Notes: generated by a model not told the origin, from the sequence alone. A stretch of 62,737 nt of DNA from JAKOQB01 sp036824465 (GCA_036824465.1 DAITAC010000010.1:1-62737); one strand, 5' to 3'; numbered from the stretch's first letter, positions 16,909 through 26,615 are shown. Made by a program: numbers and translations.

Positions 16909-18189
16909 GTGAATCAGCCGGTCGAAAACTGGAATTGCCTGCCGACGCAATCGGCGCCGGCACCGCGGCGCGCGACGAGGCAGGTACGCGTGCGATGGGG
17001 TGAGCGGGTTGCGTTCATCGGCGGAGATGCGCCTGTGCTTGTGCAGTCGATGACCAACACCGATACGGTCGACGCGATTGCCACGGCGATCCAGGTGAAG
17101 GAGCTGGCGCAGGCCGGCTCGGAGGTCGTGCGCATCACCGTCAATTCGCGCGAGGCCGCGGCGGAGGTCGCAACCATCCGCGCGCAGCTCGACCGCATGG
17201 GAATCGACGTTCCCCTGGTGGGAGACTTCCACTACAACGGACACAAACTCCTTGCGGACTTCCCGGGTTGCGCAGACGCCCTTTCGGCGTATCGCATCAA
17301 TCCCGGCAATGTCGGCCGTGGCAGCAAACGCGAAGACAACTTCGCCCGCATGGTCGAAATCGCGTGCCGCCTCGACAAGCCGATTCGCATCGGCGTGAAC
17401 TGGGGTTCGCTTGATCAGGAGCTGTCGGCGCGCATGATGGACGAGAACGCCGCCCGCGCGGAGCCATGGAATGCGGGTGCCGTGTTGCGCGAGGCCCTGG
17501 TGCGCTCCGCGATCGAGAGCGCCGTGCGCGCCGAGGAACTGGGTCTGCGCGGTGACATGATCGTGCTGTCGGCAAAGGTGAGCGGTGTGCAGGATCTGAT
17601 CGCGGTGTATCGCGAGCTTTCGCGCCGCTGCGATTACCCGCTGCATCTGGGGCTGACCGAGGCGGGGATGGGCAGCAAGGGCATCGTTGCCTCGACCGCC
17701 GCACTGGCCGTGCTGTTGCAGGAAGGCATCGGCGACACAATCCGCGTATCGCTCACGCCGGCACCCAACGAGCCGCGCACCAAGGAAGTCGAGGTGGCGC
17801 AGCAGATCCTGCAGACGATGGGGCTGCGCGCCTTCACGCCGCTGGTGATTGCGTGTCCCGGCTGCGGTCGAACCACCAGCACTTTCTTCCAGGAGCTGGC
17901 AGAGAAGATCCAGAACTATCTGCGCGACCGGATGCCGTCGTGGCGGGCACAGTACCCGGGTGTTGAGTCGATGAACGTTGCGGTCATGGGATGCGTCGTC
18001 AATGGGCCGGGCGAAAGCAGGCACGCCAATATCGGCATATCGCTGCCGGGCACGGGCGAGCAGCCGGTCGCTCCCGTCTTTGTCGACGGCGAACGTACGG
18101 TCACGCTCAAAGGAGAGCGCATCGCGGCGGAGTTCCAGGCGATCGTCGAAGATTACGTGCAGCGCAAGTACGGCCGTTTGCGCGCCTGA
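16909..18189 (+). CDS. ispG: 4-hydroxy-3-methylbut-2-en-1-yl diphosphate synthase
   Basis: A 426-residue 4Fe-4S enzyme that converts MEcPP to HMBPP in the non-mevalonate isoprenoid pathway. The N-terminal barrel includes VLVQSMTNTDTVD and RINPGNVGRG. Cluster ligands are in ACPGCGRTTSTFF and MGCVVNGPGE near the C-terminus. It starts with GTG at 16909. It follows rodZ by 12 bases and precedes hisS by 5, the usual order. Confidence 0.97.
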   Translation: MNQPVENWNCLPTQSAPAPRRATRQVRVRWGERVAFIGGDAPVLVQSMTNTDTVDAIATAIQVKELAQAGSEVVRITVNSREAAAEVATIRAQLDRMGIDVPLVGDFHYNGHKLLADFPGCADALSAYRINPGNVGRGSKREDNFARMVEIACRLDKPIRIGVNWGSLDQELSARMMDENAARAEPWNAGAVLREALVRSAIESAVRAEELGLRGDMIVLSAKVSGVQDLIAVYRELSRRCDYPLHLGLTEAGMGSKGIVASTAALAVLLQEGIGDTIRVSLTPAPNEPRTKEVEVAQQILQTMGLRAFTPLVIACPGCGRTTSTFFQELAEKIQNYLRDRMPSWRAQYPGVESMNVAVMGCVVNGPGESRHANIGISLPGTGEQPVAPVFVDGERTVTLKGERIAAEFQAIVEDYVQRKYGRLRA

Positions 18190-18194
18190 ACCGG

Positions 18195-19496
18195 ATGAGC
18201 AAGCAGAAACCCGCCGCAGTGCGCGGCATGAACGACCTGTTGCCCGCAGATGCGCCGCTGTGGGAGACATTCGAGGCGCGCACGATCGATCTGCTGCGCT
18301 CCTACGGCAATCAGCAGATCCGGACGCCAATCGTCGAGTACACGCAGCTTTTCGTGAAGGGCATCGGCGAAGTCACCGACATCGTCGAAAGAGAGATGTA
18401 CTCGTTCGAAGATCGACTGAACGGCGAGCATCTGACGCTGCGTCCCGAATTCACCGCCGGAGTCGTGCGCGCCGCGATCGAGCACAACCTGACCTACGAC
18501 GGCCCGCGCCGCGTGTGGTCCATGGGGCCGGTGTTCCGCCACGAGCGTCCGCAGCGCGGACGCTACCGCCAGTTCCATCAGGTCAACGTCGAGGCGCTGG
18601 GGTTTGCGGGGCCGGACATCGACGCCGAGCACATCGTGATGCTCAAGCGCTTGTGGAGCATCCTCGGCATCGGACCCGCGCGGCTGGAAATCAATTCGCT
18701 CGGCCAGCGCGAAGAGCGCGCACGGCATCGTGTGGACCTAATTGCCTACTTCGAGAAGCACTCCGGCGCGCTCGATGCCGACGCGCAGCGTCGGCTGCAC
18801 ACCAATCCGCTGCGCATCCTCGACACCAAGAATCCGACGATGCAGGATCTTGTCACCCATGCCCCCTCGCTGCTCGCGTACCTCGGCCAGGAGTCACTCG
18901 CGCATTTCGAGCGCCTGCAGGAGCTGCTGAGGGTCGGTGGCGTCGACTACACGATCAATCATCGCCTAGTGCGCGGGCTCGACTACTACAACCTCACCGT
19001 GTTCGAATGGATCACCGACCGACTTGGCGCGCAGGGTACGATCTGCGGCGGCGGTCGCTACGATCCGCTGTTCCAGATGCTCGGGGGCAGGCCTTCGCCG
19101 GCCTGCGGCTTTGCGATCGGGGTCGAACGCGTGATCGAATTGATGCGTGAGGCGGCGACCTCGTTCGTGCCGGCGCTGTGCGATGTGTACGTGCTGCATC
19201 AGGGCGGGGCGACGCAAACGCTGGCGATGCTCGCGGCGGAACAGTTGCGTGATGCGGGACTTGACGTCGTACTTCACGCCGGCGACGGTAGCCTCAAATC
19301 GCAGATGCGCAAGGCCGACGCCAGTGGCGCTGAATTCGCATTGATCGTCGGAGAGGCAGAGGCGGCGCAGCAAAGTGTGGCGATCAAGGGGCTGCGGACA
19401 CGCGGGGCCGACGCGCCCTTTGCGGCGCAGACCGTGCTGCCGTTGGCGCAGATCGGCGACGCGTTGGTGAATGCGCTGGAACGAATTTCGGAGTGA
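18195..19496 (+). CDS. hisS: histidine--tRNA ligase
   Basis: A 433-residue class II synthetase that charges tRNA-His. The N-terminus reads KPAAVRGMNDLLPADAPLWE. Motif 2 is FRHERPQRGRYRQFHQ, histidine-specific blocks are VRGLDYYNLTVFEW and GGGRYDPLFQMLGG, and a C-terminal anticodon-binding domain follows. The ATG at 18195 matches the family start. A distinct hisS-like paralogue, hisZ, lies at 26672. Confidence 0.97.
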   Translation: MSKQKPAAVRGMNDLLPADAPLWETFEARTIDLLRSYGNQQIRTPIVEYTQLFVKGIGEVTDIVEREMYSFEDRLNGEHLTLRPEFTAGVVRAAIEHNLTYDGPRRVWSMGPVFRHERPQRGRYRQFHQVNVEALGFAGPDIDAEHIVMLKRLWSILGIGPARLEINSLGQREERARHRVDLIAYFEKHSGALDADAQRRLHTNPLRILDTKNPTMQDLVTHAPSLLAYLGQESLAHFERLQELLRVGGVDYTINHRLVRGLDYYNLTVFEWITDRLGAQGTICGGGRYDPLFQMLGGRPSPACGFAIGVERVIELMREAATSFVPALCDVYVLHQGGATQTLAMLAAEQLRDAGLDVVLHAGDGSLKSQMRKADASGAEFALIVGEAEAAQQSVAIKGLRTRGADAPFAAQTVLPLAQIGDALVNALERISE

Positions 19497-19501
19497 GGGT
19501 G

Positions 19502-20137
19502 ATGGCATACGATCTGCAGGAACAGGAACAACTCGCCTCGATGAAGGCGTGGTGGGAGAAATACGGCAACTTCATCCTGACGGCGACGACGCTGGTGCTG
19601 CTCGCGATTGCCGCTTACAACGGCTGGCGCTGGTATGAGCGGCGCGAGGGGCAGCAAGCGGCCGTCGTCTATGAAGAACTGCTCAAGGCGATCAACGGCG
19701 CGGACGCCAGCAAGAAGAAGGAGCTGGCCGGGACCGTCATTGAACGATATGGCCGAACCATCTATGCGCCAATGGCCGCGCTGCAGATGGCGCGCGTCTA
19801 TCACGATACGGGCGATTCTGCGGCAGCGCGCGCCCAGTTGCAGTGGGTGATCGACAAGTCAGGACACGATGAATACGCACTGATCGCACGCGTAAGACTG
19901 GCGGGAGTGCTGCTCGACGACAAGGCGTATGACGAAGCGCTGAAGACGCTCTCCGGCAACGTGCCGAAGGCACACGCCACGGCCTTCTCGGACCGACGCG
20001 GCGACGTTCTCACGGCGCAGAACAAGGTCGACGAGGCGCGCGCGGCTTACAAGGAGGCGCTCGACAAGGCCGATGCGCAGCATCCGTTGCGCAACCTGAT
20101 CCAGTTGAAACTTGATGCGCTGCCGGCGGCTTCATGA
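19502..20137 (+). CDS. yfgM: YfgM-like TPR membrane protein
   Basis: A 211-residue inner-membrane protein. The cytoplasmic N-terminus MAYDLQEQEQLASMKAWW is followed by one transmembrane helix (about residues 21-40) and a periplasmic TPR domain. In E. coli, YfgM interacts with the Sec translocon and the chaperone PpiD, suggesting a role in handing over secreted proteins. The ATG at 19502 is preferred over the overlapping GTG at 19493 because it has GGAGTGAGGG upstream. It overlaps bamB by ATGA. Confidence 0.9.
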   Translation: MAYDLQEQEQLASMKAWWEKYGNFILTATTLVLLAIAAYNGWRWYERREGQQAAVVYEELLKAINGADASKKKELAGTVIERYGRTIYAPMAALQMARVYHDTGDSAAARAQLQWVIDKSGHDEYALIARVRLAGVLLDDKAYDEALKTLSGNVPKAHATAFSDRRGDVLTAQNKVDEARAAYKEALDKADAQHPLRNLIQLKLDALPAAS

Positions 20138-21279
20138 GTGATCGGTTGCCGGGGTCGGGGCGCTTTTCGCTCGCGCTGCTTTCGTTGTCGGTTGCGGTTC
20201 TGTCCGGCTGCGCCTCGAGCAGCACGGCGACGAAGCCGGCCGAACTGACCGAGTTCAAGTCCAGCCTCACCGTGCGCACGACGTGGCGCACATCGGTGGG
20301 CGCTGCGCGCGGCGCGTTCCTGCAGCCGGCCGTGCTGGAGAACGCGCTCTACGCCGCGAGCGGGGACGGCACGCTGTTGCGCGTTGACCCACAGACCGGT
20401 GCGGTGGTGTGGCGAGTGTCGGTCGACGCTCCGATTTCAGCCGGTGTCGGCAGCGACGGCTTCACGGTCGTGGTGGCCACGCCGCGCGGCGAGATCGTCG
20501 CATATGGCGCCGACGGAAAGCCGCGATGGCGTGTACAGGCGCCCAGCGATGTGGTCGCACCGCCGTTGGTGGGGCGGGGTCTCGTCGTCATTCGTTCGAC
20601 CGATCATCGTGTCATTGCCTACGAGGTTGACTCGGGCAAACGGCGCTGGACCTACCAGCGGCAGACGCCGCCGCTGACGCTGCGCGCGTCGAGCGAAATG
20701 GCCTTTGCGGGCGACAACGTGCTGGTTGGGTTTCCCGGTGGCCGCCTGCTCGCACTCGCGCTGACCAACGGCGCGGCGCGCTGGGAGGCCGTGGTGTCCG
20801 AGTCAAAGGGCACGACCGAGGTCGAACGCTTGAGCGACGTGGTGGGTCCGGTCGTGGTCGACGCACGCGACGTCTGCGCGGCATCGTTCCAGGGTAGGGT
20901 GATGTGCGCGGATCCGGCGAATGGAAATCTGCGCTGGTCGCGCGACCTGTCGGCGCGCGGCGGCGTCTCGCTGAGCGATCGAGCCGCGTACACGGTCGAC
21001 ATTGGCTCGAATGTGCAGGCATTCTCGCGCGACGGAGCCAGCCTGTGGCGAAACACGAAACTTGCGCATCGCGCGGTGACTACACCTCTGGCGCTCGTCA
21101 ACGGCGCCGCGGTCGGGGATCTGGCGGGCTATGTTCACTTCCTCGGCAACGAGGGTGACTTGGTCGCCCGCGTACAGATCGATTCGAGCCCGATCACTGC
21201 CCGGCCTCAGCGCTGGGCCGATGGCGTAGTCGTGCTGACGCAGGACGGCACGCTCGCGCTGCTCGCGCCGCAGCGCTAG
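20134..21279 (+). CDS. bamB: outer-membrane assembly lipoprotein BamB
   Basis: A 381-residue lipoprotein of the BAM complex, which inserts beta-barrel proteins into the outer membrane. The signal peptide ends in lipobox VLSGC (Cys26). PQQ-like beta-propeller repeats follow, for example LLRVDPQTGAVVWRVSVD and VMCADPANGNLRWSRDL. The start overlaps the yfgM stop. The yfgM-bamB-der order is conserved in many proteobacteria. Confidence 0.94.
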   Translation: MSDRLPGSGRFSLALLSLSVAVLSGCASSSTATKPAELTEFKSSLTVRTTWRTSVGAARGAFLQPAVLENALYAASGDGTLLRVDPQTGAVVWRVSVDAPISAGVGSDGFTVVVATPRGEIVAYGADGKPRWRVQAPSDVVAPPLVGRGLVVIRSTDHRVIAYEVDSGKRRWTYQRQTPPLTLRASSEMAFAGDNVLVGFPGGRLLALALTNGAARWEAVVSESKGTTEVERLSDVVGPVVVDARDVCAASFQGRVMCADPANGNLRWSRDLSARGGVSLSDRAAYTVDIGSNVQAFSRDGASLWRNTKLAHRAVTTPLALVNGAAVGDLAGYVHFLGNEGDLVARVQIDSSPITARPQRWADGVVVLTQDGTLALLAPQR

Positions 21280-21295
21280 CGGCCGGATTAACACC

Positions 21296-22621
21296 ATGAA
21301 ACCAGTCGTTGCGCTGGTCGGAAGACCGAACGTCGGCAAGTCGACGCTCTTCAACCGGCTGACCCGCACGCGCGCCGCACTGGTCGCCGACTTTCCCGGC
21401 TTGACGCGGGACCGGCACTATGGAGAAGGGCGCGTTGGACCGGTTCCGTACAACGTGATCGATACGGGCGGTTTCGAGCCGCAGGGCGCGATCGGTATTG
21501 CGCACGAAATGGCGCAGCAGGCGGAACTTGCGATTGCCGAGAGCGATGTCGTGGTCTTCGTGGTCGACGCGCGTGAAGGGCTGACCGCGCAGGATCGCCG
21601 GATTGCGCAGCGCCTGCGCGAAACCGGGCGGCCTCTGGTGTTGGCTGTCAATAAGGCCGAGGGTCTGGCGCCGGAGGCGAGCGCGGAATTTCACGAACTC
21701 GGGCTTGGCGTTCCCGTGCCGATCTCCGCCGCTCACGGCGAAGGGATCGCCGCGATGATGGAAGAGGCGTTGGCCGGCTTCGCCGTGCCGGAAGAGCCCG
21801 GGGATGAACACCCCGAAGATCACCGCGTTCGAGTCGCGATCGTGGGCCGACCCAACGTCGGCAAGTCGACCTTGATCAACGCCTTGCTGGGCGAGAACCG
21901 CATGATTGCGTTCGACCAACCCGGAACAACGCGCGATGCGATCGAGGTTGAATTCGATTACGGTGGGCAGCAGTTCCGCTTGATCGATACCGCGGGCTTG
22001 CGTCGCCGAGGCAAGGTCTTCGAGACGATCGAGAAGTTCTCGGTGGTCAAGACCCTGCAGGCGATCGATCAGTGCAACGTGGCCGTGCTTTTGCTGGATG
22101 GGTCGGCCGAGGTTGCCGACCAGGACGCGCATATTGCCGGGTACATCCTTGAAAAGGGCCGGGCGCTGGTCATCGCCGTCAACAAATGGGACGGCCTGGA
22201 CGAGTATTCGCGCATGTGCATCAAGCGCGAACTGGAGCGCAAGCTGCATTTTCTGCGCTGGGCGCGTATTCACTACATTTCGGCAATCCAGGGGACGGGC
22301 CTCGTGGCGGTGATGCGATCGGTCGTCGACGCGCACCGTGCGGCATTCACCAAGCTGCCAACTCCCAAGCTCACTCGGGCACTGCGCGCTGCGGTCGAGC
22401 GCCAGATGCCGCCGCGTTCAGGCTCGTCCCGTCCAAAGATGAGGTACGCGCATCAGGGAGGACGGAACCCGCCGACGATCGTGATTCATGGCAATGGATT
22501 GAGTCACGTCGCCGACCCCTACCGGCGCTACCTGGAAGGTTGGTTTCGCGACGTTTTTGACCTGCACGGGACGCCACTTCGCATTGAGTTCCGCACTAGT
22601 ACGAACCCCTATGCGGCGTAA
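21296..22621 (+). CDS. der: ribosome biogenesis GTPase Der (EngA)
   Basis: A 441-residue GTPase with two tandem G domains and a C-terminal KH-like domain, needed for 50S assembly. Walker A occurs twice as GRPNVGKSTL (near residues 8 and 184), with DTGG and DTAG G3 motifs and NKAE and NKWD G4 motifs. It follows bamB by 16 bases. A 180-bp gap to hfq follows. Confidence 0.97.
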   Translation: MKPVVALVGRPNVGKSTLFNRLTRTRAALVADFPGLTRDRHYGEGRVGPVPYNVIDTGGFEPQGAIGIAHEMAQQAELAIAESDVVVFVVDAREGLTAQDRRIAQRLRETGRPLVLAVNKAEGLAPEASAEFHELGLGVPVPISAAHGEGIAAMMEEALAGFAVPEEPGDEHPEDHRVRVAIVGRPNVGKSTLINALLGENRMIAFDQPGTTRDAIEVEFDYGGQQFRLIDTAGLRRRGKVFETIEKFSVVKTLQAIDQCNVAVLLLDGSAEVADQDAHIAGYILEKGRALVIAVNKWDGLDEYSRMCIKRELERKLHFLRWARIHYISAIQGTGLVAVMRSVVDAHRAAFTKLPTPKLTRALRAAVERQMPPRSGSSRPKMRYAHQGGRNPPTIVIHGNGLSHVADPYRRYLEGWFRDVFDLHGTPLRIEFRTSTNPYAA

Positions 22622-22801
22622 GGCATTTGCTTGGTCGGCTGTGCGTAGACCGGTCGGGCTCGCGTCGCCACGCGGTAGCGCCGGCAAGCCTTTTCCGATA
22701 GATTGAATTTTCCTGCCTCGCGTCCATCTAATGAAGGGCGAGTTGCGCGGGCGCCCGACTTTTACGAGGCGCGAAGAGCAGAAGAACCTATCGGAGTCGA
22801 A

Positions 22802-23035
22802 ATGAGCAACAAAGGGCAACTCCTACAAGACCCGTTCCTGAATGCGCTGCGCAAGGAGCACGTTCCCGTCTCGATCTACCTGGTCAATGGAATCAAGCTG
22901 CAGGGCCAGATCGAGTCATTCGATCAATACGTCGTCTTGCTGCGTAACACGGTGACGCAGATGGTCTACAAGCACGCCATCTCCACGGTCGTGCCTGCGC
23001 GGCCGGTCAATCTGAGCGCGGAGACGGCCTCCTGA
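22802..23035 (+). CDS. hfq: RNA chaperone Hfq
   Basis: A 77-residue Sm-like protein that forms a hexameric ring and mediates sRNA-mRNA pairing. It begins MSNKGQLLQDPFLNALRKEH, with the Sm2 motif YKHAIS. The frame is open upstream to 22703, but the ATG at 22802 is the family start. The 180-bp spacer after der holds an A/T-rich patch (TAGATTGAATTTT, about 22700) that may contain its promoter. Its stop overlaps the inferred CTG start of hflX. Confidence 0.97.
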   Translation: MSNKGQLLQDPFLNALRKEHVPVSIYLVNGIKLQGQIESFDQYVVLLRNTVTQMVYKHAISTVVPARPVNLSAETAS

Positions 23036-24213
23036 CCGTCTTCCAGATCGAATCGGGCCGGGTTGATCGCAACGCCCGTGCCCTGCTGGTCAGCGTCACC
23101 CTGAATCGCCGTGCAGTCGGCACGCACGACGCGCGCGAAGCTCGCGACGAACTGCGCCAGCTCGCGGCGTCAGCCGGTTTTCAGATCCTGGGTGAGGCGG
23201 CGGTGCGACGCGACCGGCCGGATCCGCAACATTACGTGGGCACGGGCAAAGTGGAGCAACTGCTCAGCGAAGTGAAGGCGCATGACATTGGCGTCGTCAT
23301 CTTCGATGTTGCGCTGTCGCCCGCGCAGCAGCGTAATCTGGAGCGCGCACTGGGTGCCTGGGTGCTGGACCGAACCGCGCTGATCCTGGATATCTTTGGT
23401 CAGCGGGCGAAGAGTCGCGAGGGCAAGTTGCAGGTGGAGCTGGCGCAGCTTGAGCATCTGTCGACGCGTCTGGTGCGCGGCTGGACTCACCTGGAGCGTC
23501 AGCGCGGCGGATTGGGCAAGACCGGCGGACCGGGCGAGAAACAGATCGAGCTCGACCGGCGCATGATTGCTTCCCGGGTTCGAATGCTGCGCGATCGCCT
23601 GAAAACGCTTCACAAACAACGTCGCACTCAACGGCGTTCGCGCGCGCGACGCGATGTGTTCTCGGTGTCGCTGGTCGGCTACACCAATGCCGGTAAGTCG
23701 ACGCTGTTCAATGCGCTGACGCGGGCCTCCAGTTATGCCGCGGATCAACTGTTTGCAACGCTGGATACCACGTCGCGTCGCTGTTTCGTCGCCGATGACC
23801 TGGAAGTCGTGCTGTCCGACACGGTCGGCTTCATTCGAGGGTTGCCGCACCAGTTGGTCGAGGCGTTCAAGTCCACGCTCGAGGAATCGATCGAGGCCGA
23901 TCTGTTGCTGCATGTGGTCGATGCGGCGGCCCCCGCGCGCGATATGCAAATGGTCGAGGTGCAACGCGTGCTCGAAGATATCGGCGCCGACGGCGTTCCG
24001 CAGCTTGTCGTGTATAACAAAATCGATACCGTCGAGCGAACGCCCGCCGTTGAGCGTGACCCCTATGGTAGGATTCTTGCGGTCTCTGTCAGTGCCATGA
24101 CGGGTGCAGGACTCGATCTCTTGCGTGTGGCGATTGCCGAATGCGTACGGGCGGCCCGGGCAAGCACGTCACTCTCCGATCTCGAATCATCAACGGCGGC
24201 TTCTTCGGCCTGA
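23032..24213 (+). CDS. hflX: GTPase HflX, probable CTG start
   Basis: A 393-residue ribosome-associated GTPase that splits stalled ribosomes under stress. HflX N-domain blocks are HYVGTGKVEQL and ALSPAQQRNLERAL, then GGPGEKQIELDRR, G1 GYTNAGKSTLFN, G3 DTVGFIRGLPH and G4 NKID. The first ATG, GTG or TTG in frame is GTG 23203, but HflX-like sequence (ARALLVSVTL, ELRQLAASAGF) continues upstream of it. No standard start exists between the in-frame stop at 22945 and 23203. CTG 23032 has GGAG eight bases upstream and overlaps the hfq stop as CTGA, so I take it as the start. Confidence 0.85.
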   Translation: MTVFQIESGRVDRNARALLVSVTLNRRAVGTHDAREARDELRQLAASAGFQILGEAAVRRDRPDPQHYVGTGKVEQLLSEVKAHDIGVVIFDVALSPAQQRNLERALGAWVLDRTALILDIFGQRAKSREGKLQVELAQLEHLSTRLVRGWTHLERQRGGLGKTGGPGEKQIELDRRMIASRVRMLRDRLKTLHKQRRTQRRSRARRDVFSVSLVGYTNAGKSTLFNALTRASSYAADQLFATLDTTSRRCFVADDLEVVLSDTVGFIRGLPHQLVEAFKSTLEESIEADLLLHVVDAAAPARDMQMVEVQRVLEDIGADGVPQLVVYNKIDTVERTPAVERDPYGRILAVSVSAMTGAGLDLLRVAIAECVRAARASTSLSDLESSTAASSA

Positions 24214-24276
24214 TTGGCGTGCGTACTGTCGATCGCGCTAGGAAACCCTTCAATGTTCCACACCTCTGGTATCGCG

Positions 24277-25536
24277 ATGTCGCTTAACGACCCGCAGTGG
24301 GGCCGCGGCAGCGGCTCTGACAACAACAAGGGCAGCGGGGAGGAGCCGCGGCGCCCGGGCAAGCCGGGCGACCAGGAGGGTCCGCCCGATCTGGACGAAC
24401 TCTGGCGCGACTTCAATCGGCGTCTGAACAGCCTGTTCGGCAAGCGCGGCGGGAGGGGCAATGGGGGCGAAGGCGGGCGCGGCGGCGGTTTCCGGCCGGA
24501 CGCAAAGGGCGCCGGCATTGGCGTACTCGCCATCCTAGCTGCGGTGTTCGTGATCTGGATGGGCAGTGGTTTTTACATCGTGCAGGAAGGGCAGGTTGGC
24601 GTAGTCACTACGTTTGGTCGCTACGCCGAAAGCACGACGGCCGGTTTCCGCTGGCGGGCTCCCTGGCCGATTCAGGCGCATGAGGTCGTTGACGTGCTTT
24701 CGGTGAGAACGCTCGAAGTCGGCGCGCGCGGCCGCGCGGACCGGCTCAAGGAAGCTCTGATGCTGACCGACGACGCCAATATCGTCGACATGCACTTCAC
24801 GGTGCAGTACCGGATCAAGGAAGGGCCGAACGGTGCGCGCGACTTCCTCTTCAACAGCCGTGGTCCGACCGATGCAGTCACTCAGACGGCAGAGTCGGCG
24901 ATGCGCGAAGTGGTGGGCCGCAAGATGATGGACAACGTGCTTTACGAATCGCGGCAGGAGATCGCCGACCAGGTGCGCGGCCGGATGCAGGAGATGCTCG
25001 ACCGCTACGGCACCGGGATCCTCGTGTCAGCGGTGGCGATCCAGAATGCGCAGCCGCCCGAGCAGGTGCAGGCCGCGTTCGACGATGCGGTCAAGGCGAC
25101 CCAGGACCGCGACCGGCAGATCAACGAAGGCCAGGCGTACGCCAACGACGTCGTGCCCAAGGCGCGCGGCCTGGCTGCGCGCCTGACGCAGGAGTCCGAG
25201 GGCTATCGGACGCGCGTGATCGAGACAGCACAGGGCGACGCGGCGCGCTTCCGGCAGGTGCTGGTCGAGTACAACAAGGCGCCGGCGGTCACCCGCGACC
25301 GTATGTATCTTGAAACGATGCAGCAGGTGTTCAGTAACACTACCAAGGTGATGATCGACTCCAAGGGCGGCAATCAGTTGCTCTATCTGCCACTGGACCG
25401 ACTGATGCAACAGGCGGTCGTGGAATCGGGTTCCGCACCGCGCGCCGTTGCGCCGGTGACGCCCGAGCCCGCGACGCCAACCACTGACGGACGCAGCCGT
25501 GACAATCAGCGCGGCCGTGAACGCGAAACGCGCTAG
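24277..25536 (+). CDS. hflK: HflK, modulator of FtsH protease
   Basis: A 419-residue SPFH-domain membrane protein that forms a complex with HflC around FtsH. The N-terminus MSLNDPQWGRGSG and PPDLDELWRDFNRRL are the HflK signature. A Gly-rich stretch, one transmembrane helix (about residues 80-100) and the SPFH domain follow. The start was chosen by family N-terminus; in-frame ATG 24253 (eight extra residues) has AGGAAA upstream and is a real alternative. hflC follows after 9 bases. Confidence 0.95.
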   Translation: MSLNDPQWGRGSGSDNNKGSGEEPRRPGKPGDQEGPPDLDELWRDFNRRLNSLFGKRGGRGNGGEGGRGGGFRPDAKGAGIGVLAILAAVFVIWMGSGFYIVQEGQVGVVTTFGRYAESTTAGFRWRAPWPIQAHEVVDVLSVRTLEVGARGRADRLKEALMLTDDANIVDMHFTVQYRIKEGPNGARDFLFNSRGPTDAVTQTAESAMREVVGRKMMDNVLYESRQEIADQVRGRMQEMLDRYGTGILVSAVAIQNAQPPEQVQAAFDDAVKATQDRDRQINEGQAYANDVVPKARGLAARLTQESEGYRTRVIETAQGDAARFRQVLVEYNKAPAVTRDRMYLETMQQVFSNTTKVMIDSKGGNQLLYLPLDRLMQQAVVESGSAPRAVAPVTPEPATPTTDGRSRDNQRGRERETR

Positions 25537-25545
25537 GGGCCGCAG

Positions 25546-26430
25546 ATGAATCGAATCGTCGGAACCCTGGTCGGCATCGTCGTGGCAGCGGTGCTGTTTC
25601 GTTCATGCGCTTTCATCGTCGATCAGCGCCAGTTCGCAATCGTGTTTGCGTTTGGCCAGATCAAGGAAGTGATTTCCGATCCAGGTCTGCATTTCAAGCT
25701 GCCGCCGCCGTTTCAGAACGTGGTGTATCTGGACAAACGGATCCTGACCATCGACACACCCCAGACGGATCGCATCCAGACCTCAGAGAAGAAGAACCTG
25801 CTGGTCGATTCTTTCGTCAAGTGGCGCATCGCCGATGCACGCCGCTACTGGGTGAGCTTTGGTGGCAGCGAGCGTGCGGCCCAGGAGCGCCTGTCGACGC
25901 TGGTGCGGGATGAGTTGAACCAGGCAATCAACAAGCGCACGGTCAACGACGTGACCTCACGCGAGCGTGACAAGGCGATGGAAGAGATCAAGGTCGCGGT
26001 GCAGGAACGCGTCAAGGACGTCGGGGTTGAAATCGTCGACGTGCGCCTGAAGCGCGTCGATTTTGTTCCCGAGATCAGCGAGTCCGTATTTCGCCGCATG
26101 GAGGCCGAGCGCAAGCGCGTCGCCAACGAGCAGCGCTCGATCGGGTCTGCCGAGGGCGAGAAGGTGCGCGCTGATGCCGATCGGCAACGCGAGGTGCTGC
26201 TGGCCGAAGCGTATCGGGACGCACAACGGATCAAGGGCGAGGGCGATGCCAAGGCCTCGGCGATCTACGCTCAGGCGTTCGGGCAGAACCCCGAGTTCTT
26301 CACCTTCTACCGCAGCCTTGAGGCGTACCGCTCGAGCTTCCGCAACCGTACCGACGTGCTGGTCGTCGATCCGTCATCGGCTTTCTTCAAGTACATGAAG
26401 AACCCGGGCACGGGCCGTCCCACGCGCTGA
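25546..26430 (+). CDS. hflC: HflC, modulator of FtsH protease
   Basis: A 294-residue SPFH protein, partner of HflK. An N-terminal membrane anchor (about residues 5-22) is followed by IVDQRQFAIVFAFGQIKEVI and then the band-7 domain and coiled coil (RVANEQRSIGSAEGEKVRA). The C-terminus EAYRSSFRN is typical. Its stop overlaps the start of the next small membrane gene (TGATG). Confidence 0.95.
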   Translation: MNRIVGTLVGIVVAAVLFRSCAFIVDQRQFAIVFAFGQIKEVISDPGLHFKLPPPFQNVVYLDKRILTIDTPQTDRIQTSEKKNLLVDSFVKWRIADARRYWVSFGGSERAAQERLSTLVRDELNQAINKRTVNDVTSRERDKAMEEIKVAVQERVKDVGVEIVDVRLKRVDFVPEISESVFRRMEAERKRVANEQRSIGSAEGEKVRADADRQREVLLAEAYRDAQRIKGEGDAKASAIYAQAFGQNPEFFTFYRSLEAYRSSFRNRTDVLVVDPSSAFFKYMKNPGTGRPTR

Positions 26431-26615
26431 TGCTGACCACTTTCGCCCTCGCGCTGGCGCTGATGCTGGTGATCGAAGGAATTCTTCCTCTGGCTGCACC
26501 CGCGAGGTGGCGTGAATTGTTTCGGCGCGTGACGGAACTGAAAGACGGTCAGATTCGTTTCTTCGGCCTGGTTTCGATCGTGGCCGGGCTTGGCCTGTAC
26601 TGGCTGATGGGTTGA
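26430..26615 (+). CDS. small membrane protein, DUF2065 family
   Basis: A 61-residue protein with two predicted membrane segments (about residues 3-20 and 42-60), beginning MLTTFALALALMLVIEGILP, with a conserved central WRELFRRV. It matches the DUF2065 (YjeT-like) proteins that lie between hflC and hisZ or purA in many proteobacteria. The function is unknown. Translational coupling to hflC suggests a membrane role with HflKC, but this is inference. Confidence 0.87.
   Translation: MLTTFALALALMLVIEGILPLAAPARWRELFRRVTELKDGQIRFFGLVSIVAGLGLYWLMG

Noticed and set aside
23203..24213. hflX starting at GTG 23203
   Set aside because: It would cut away HflX-like N-domain sequence that is clearly present upstream in the same frame.
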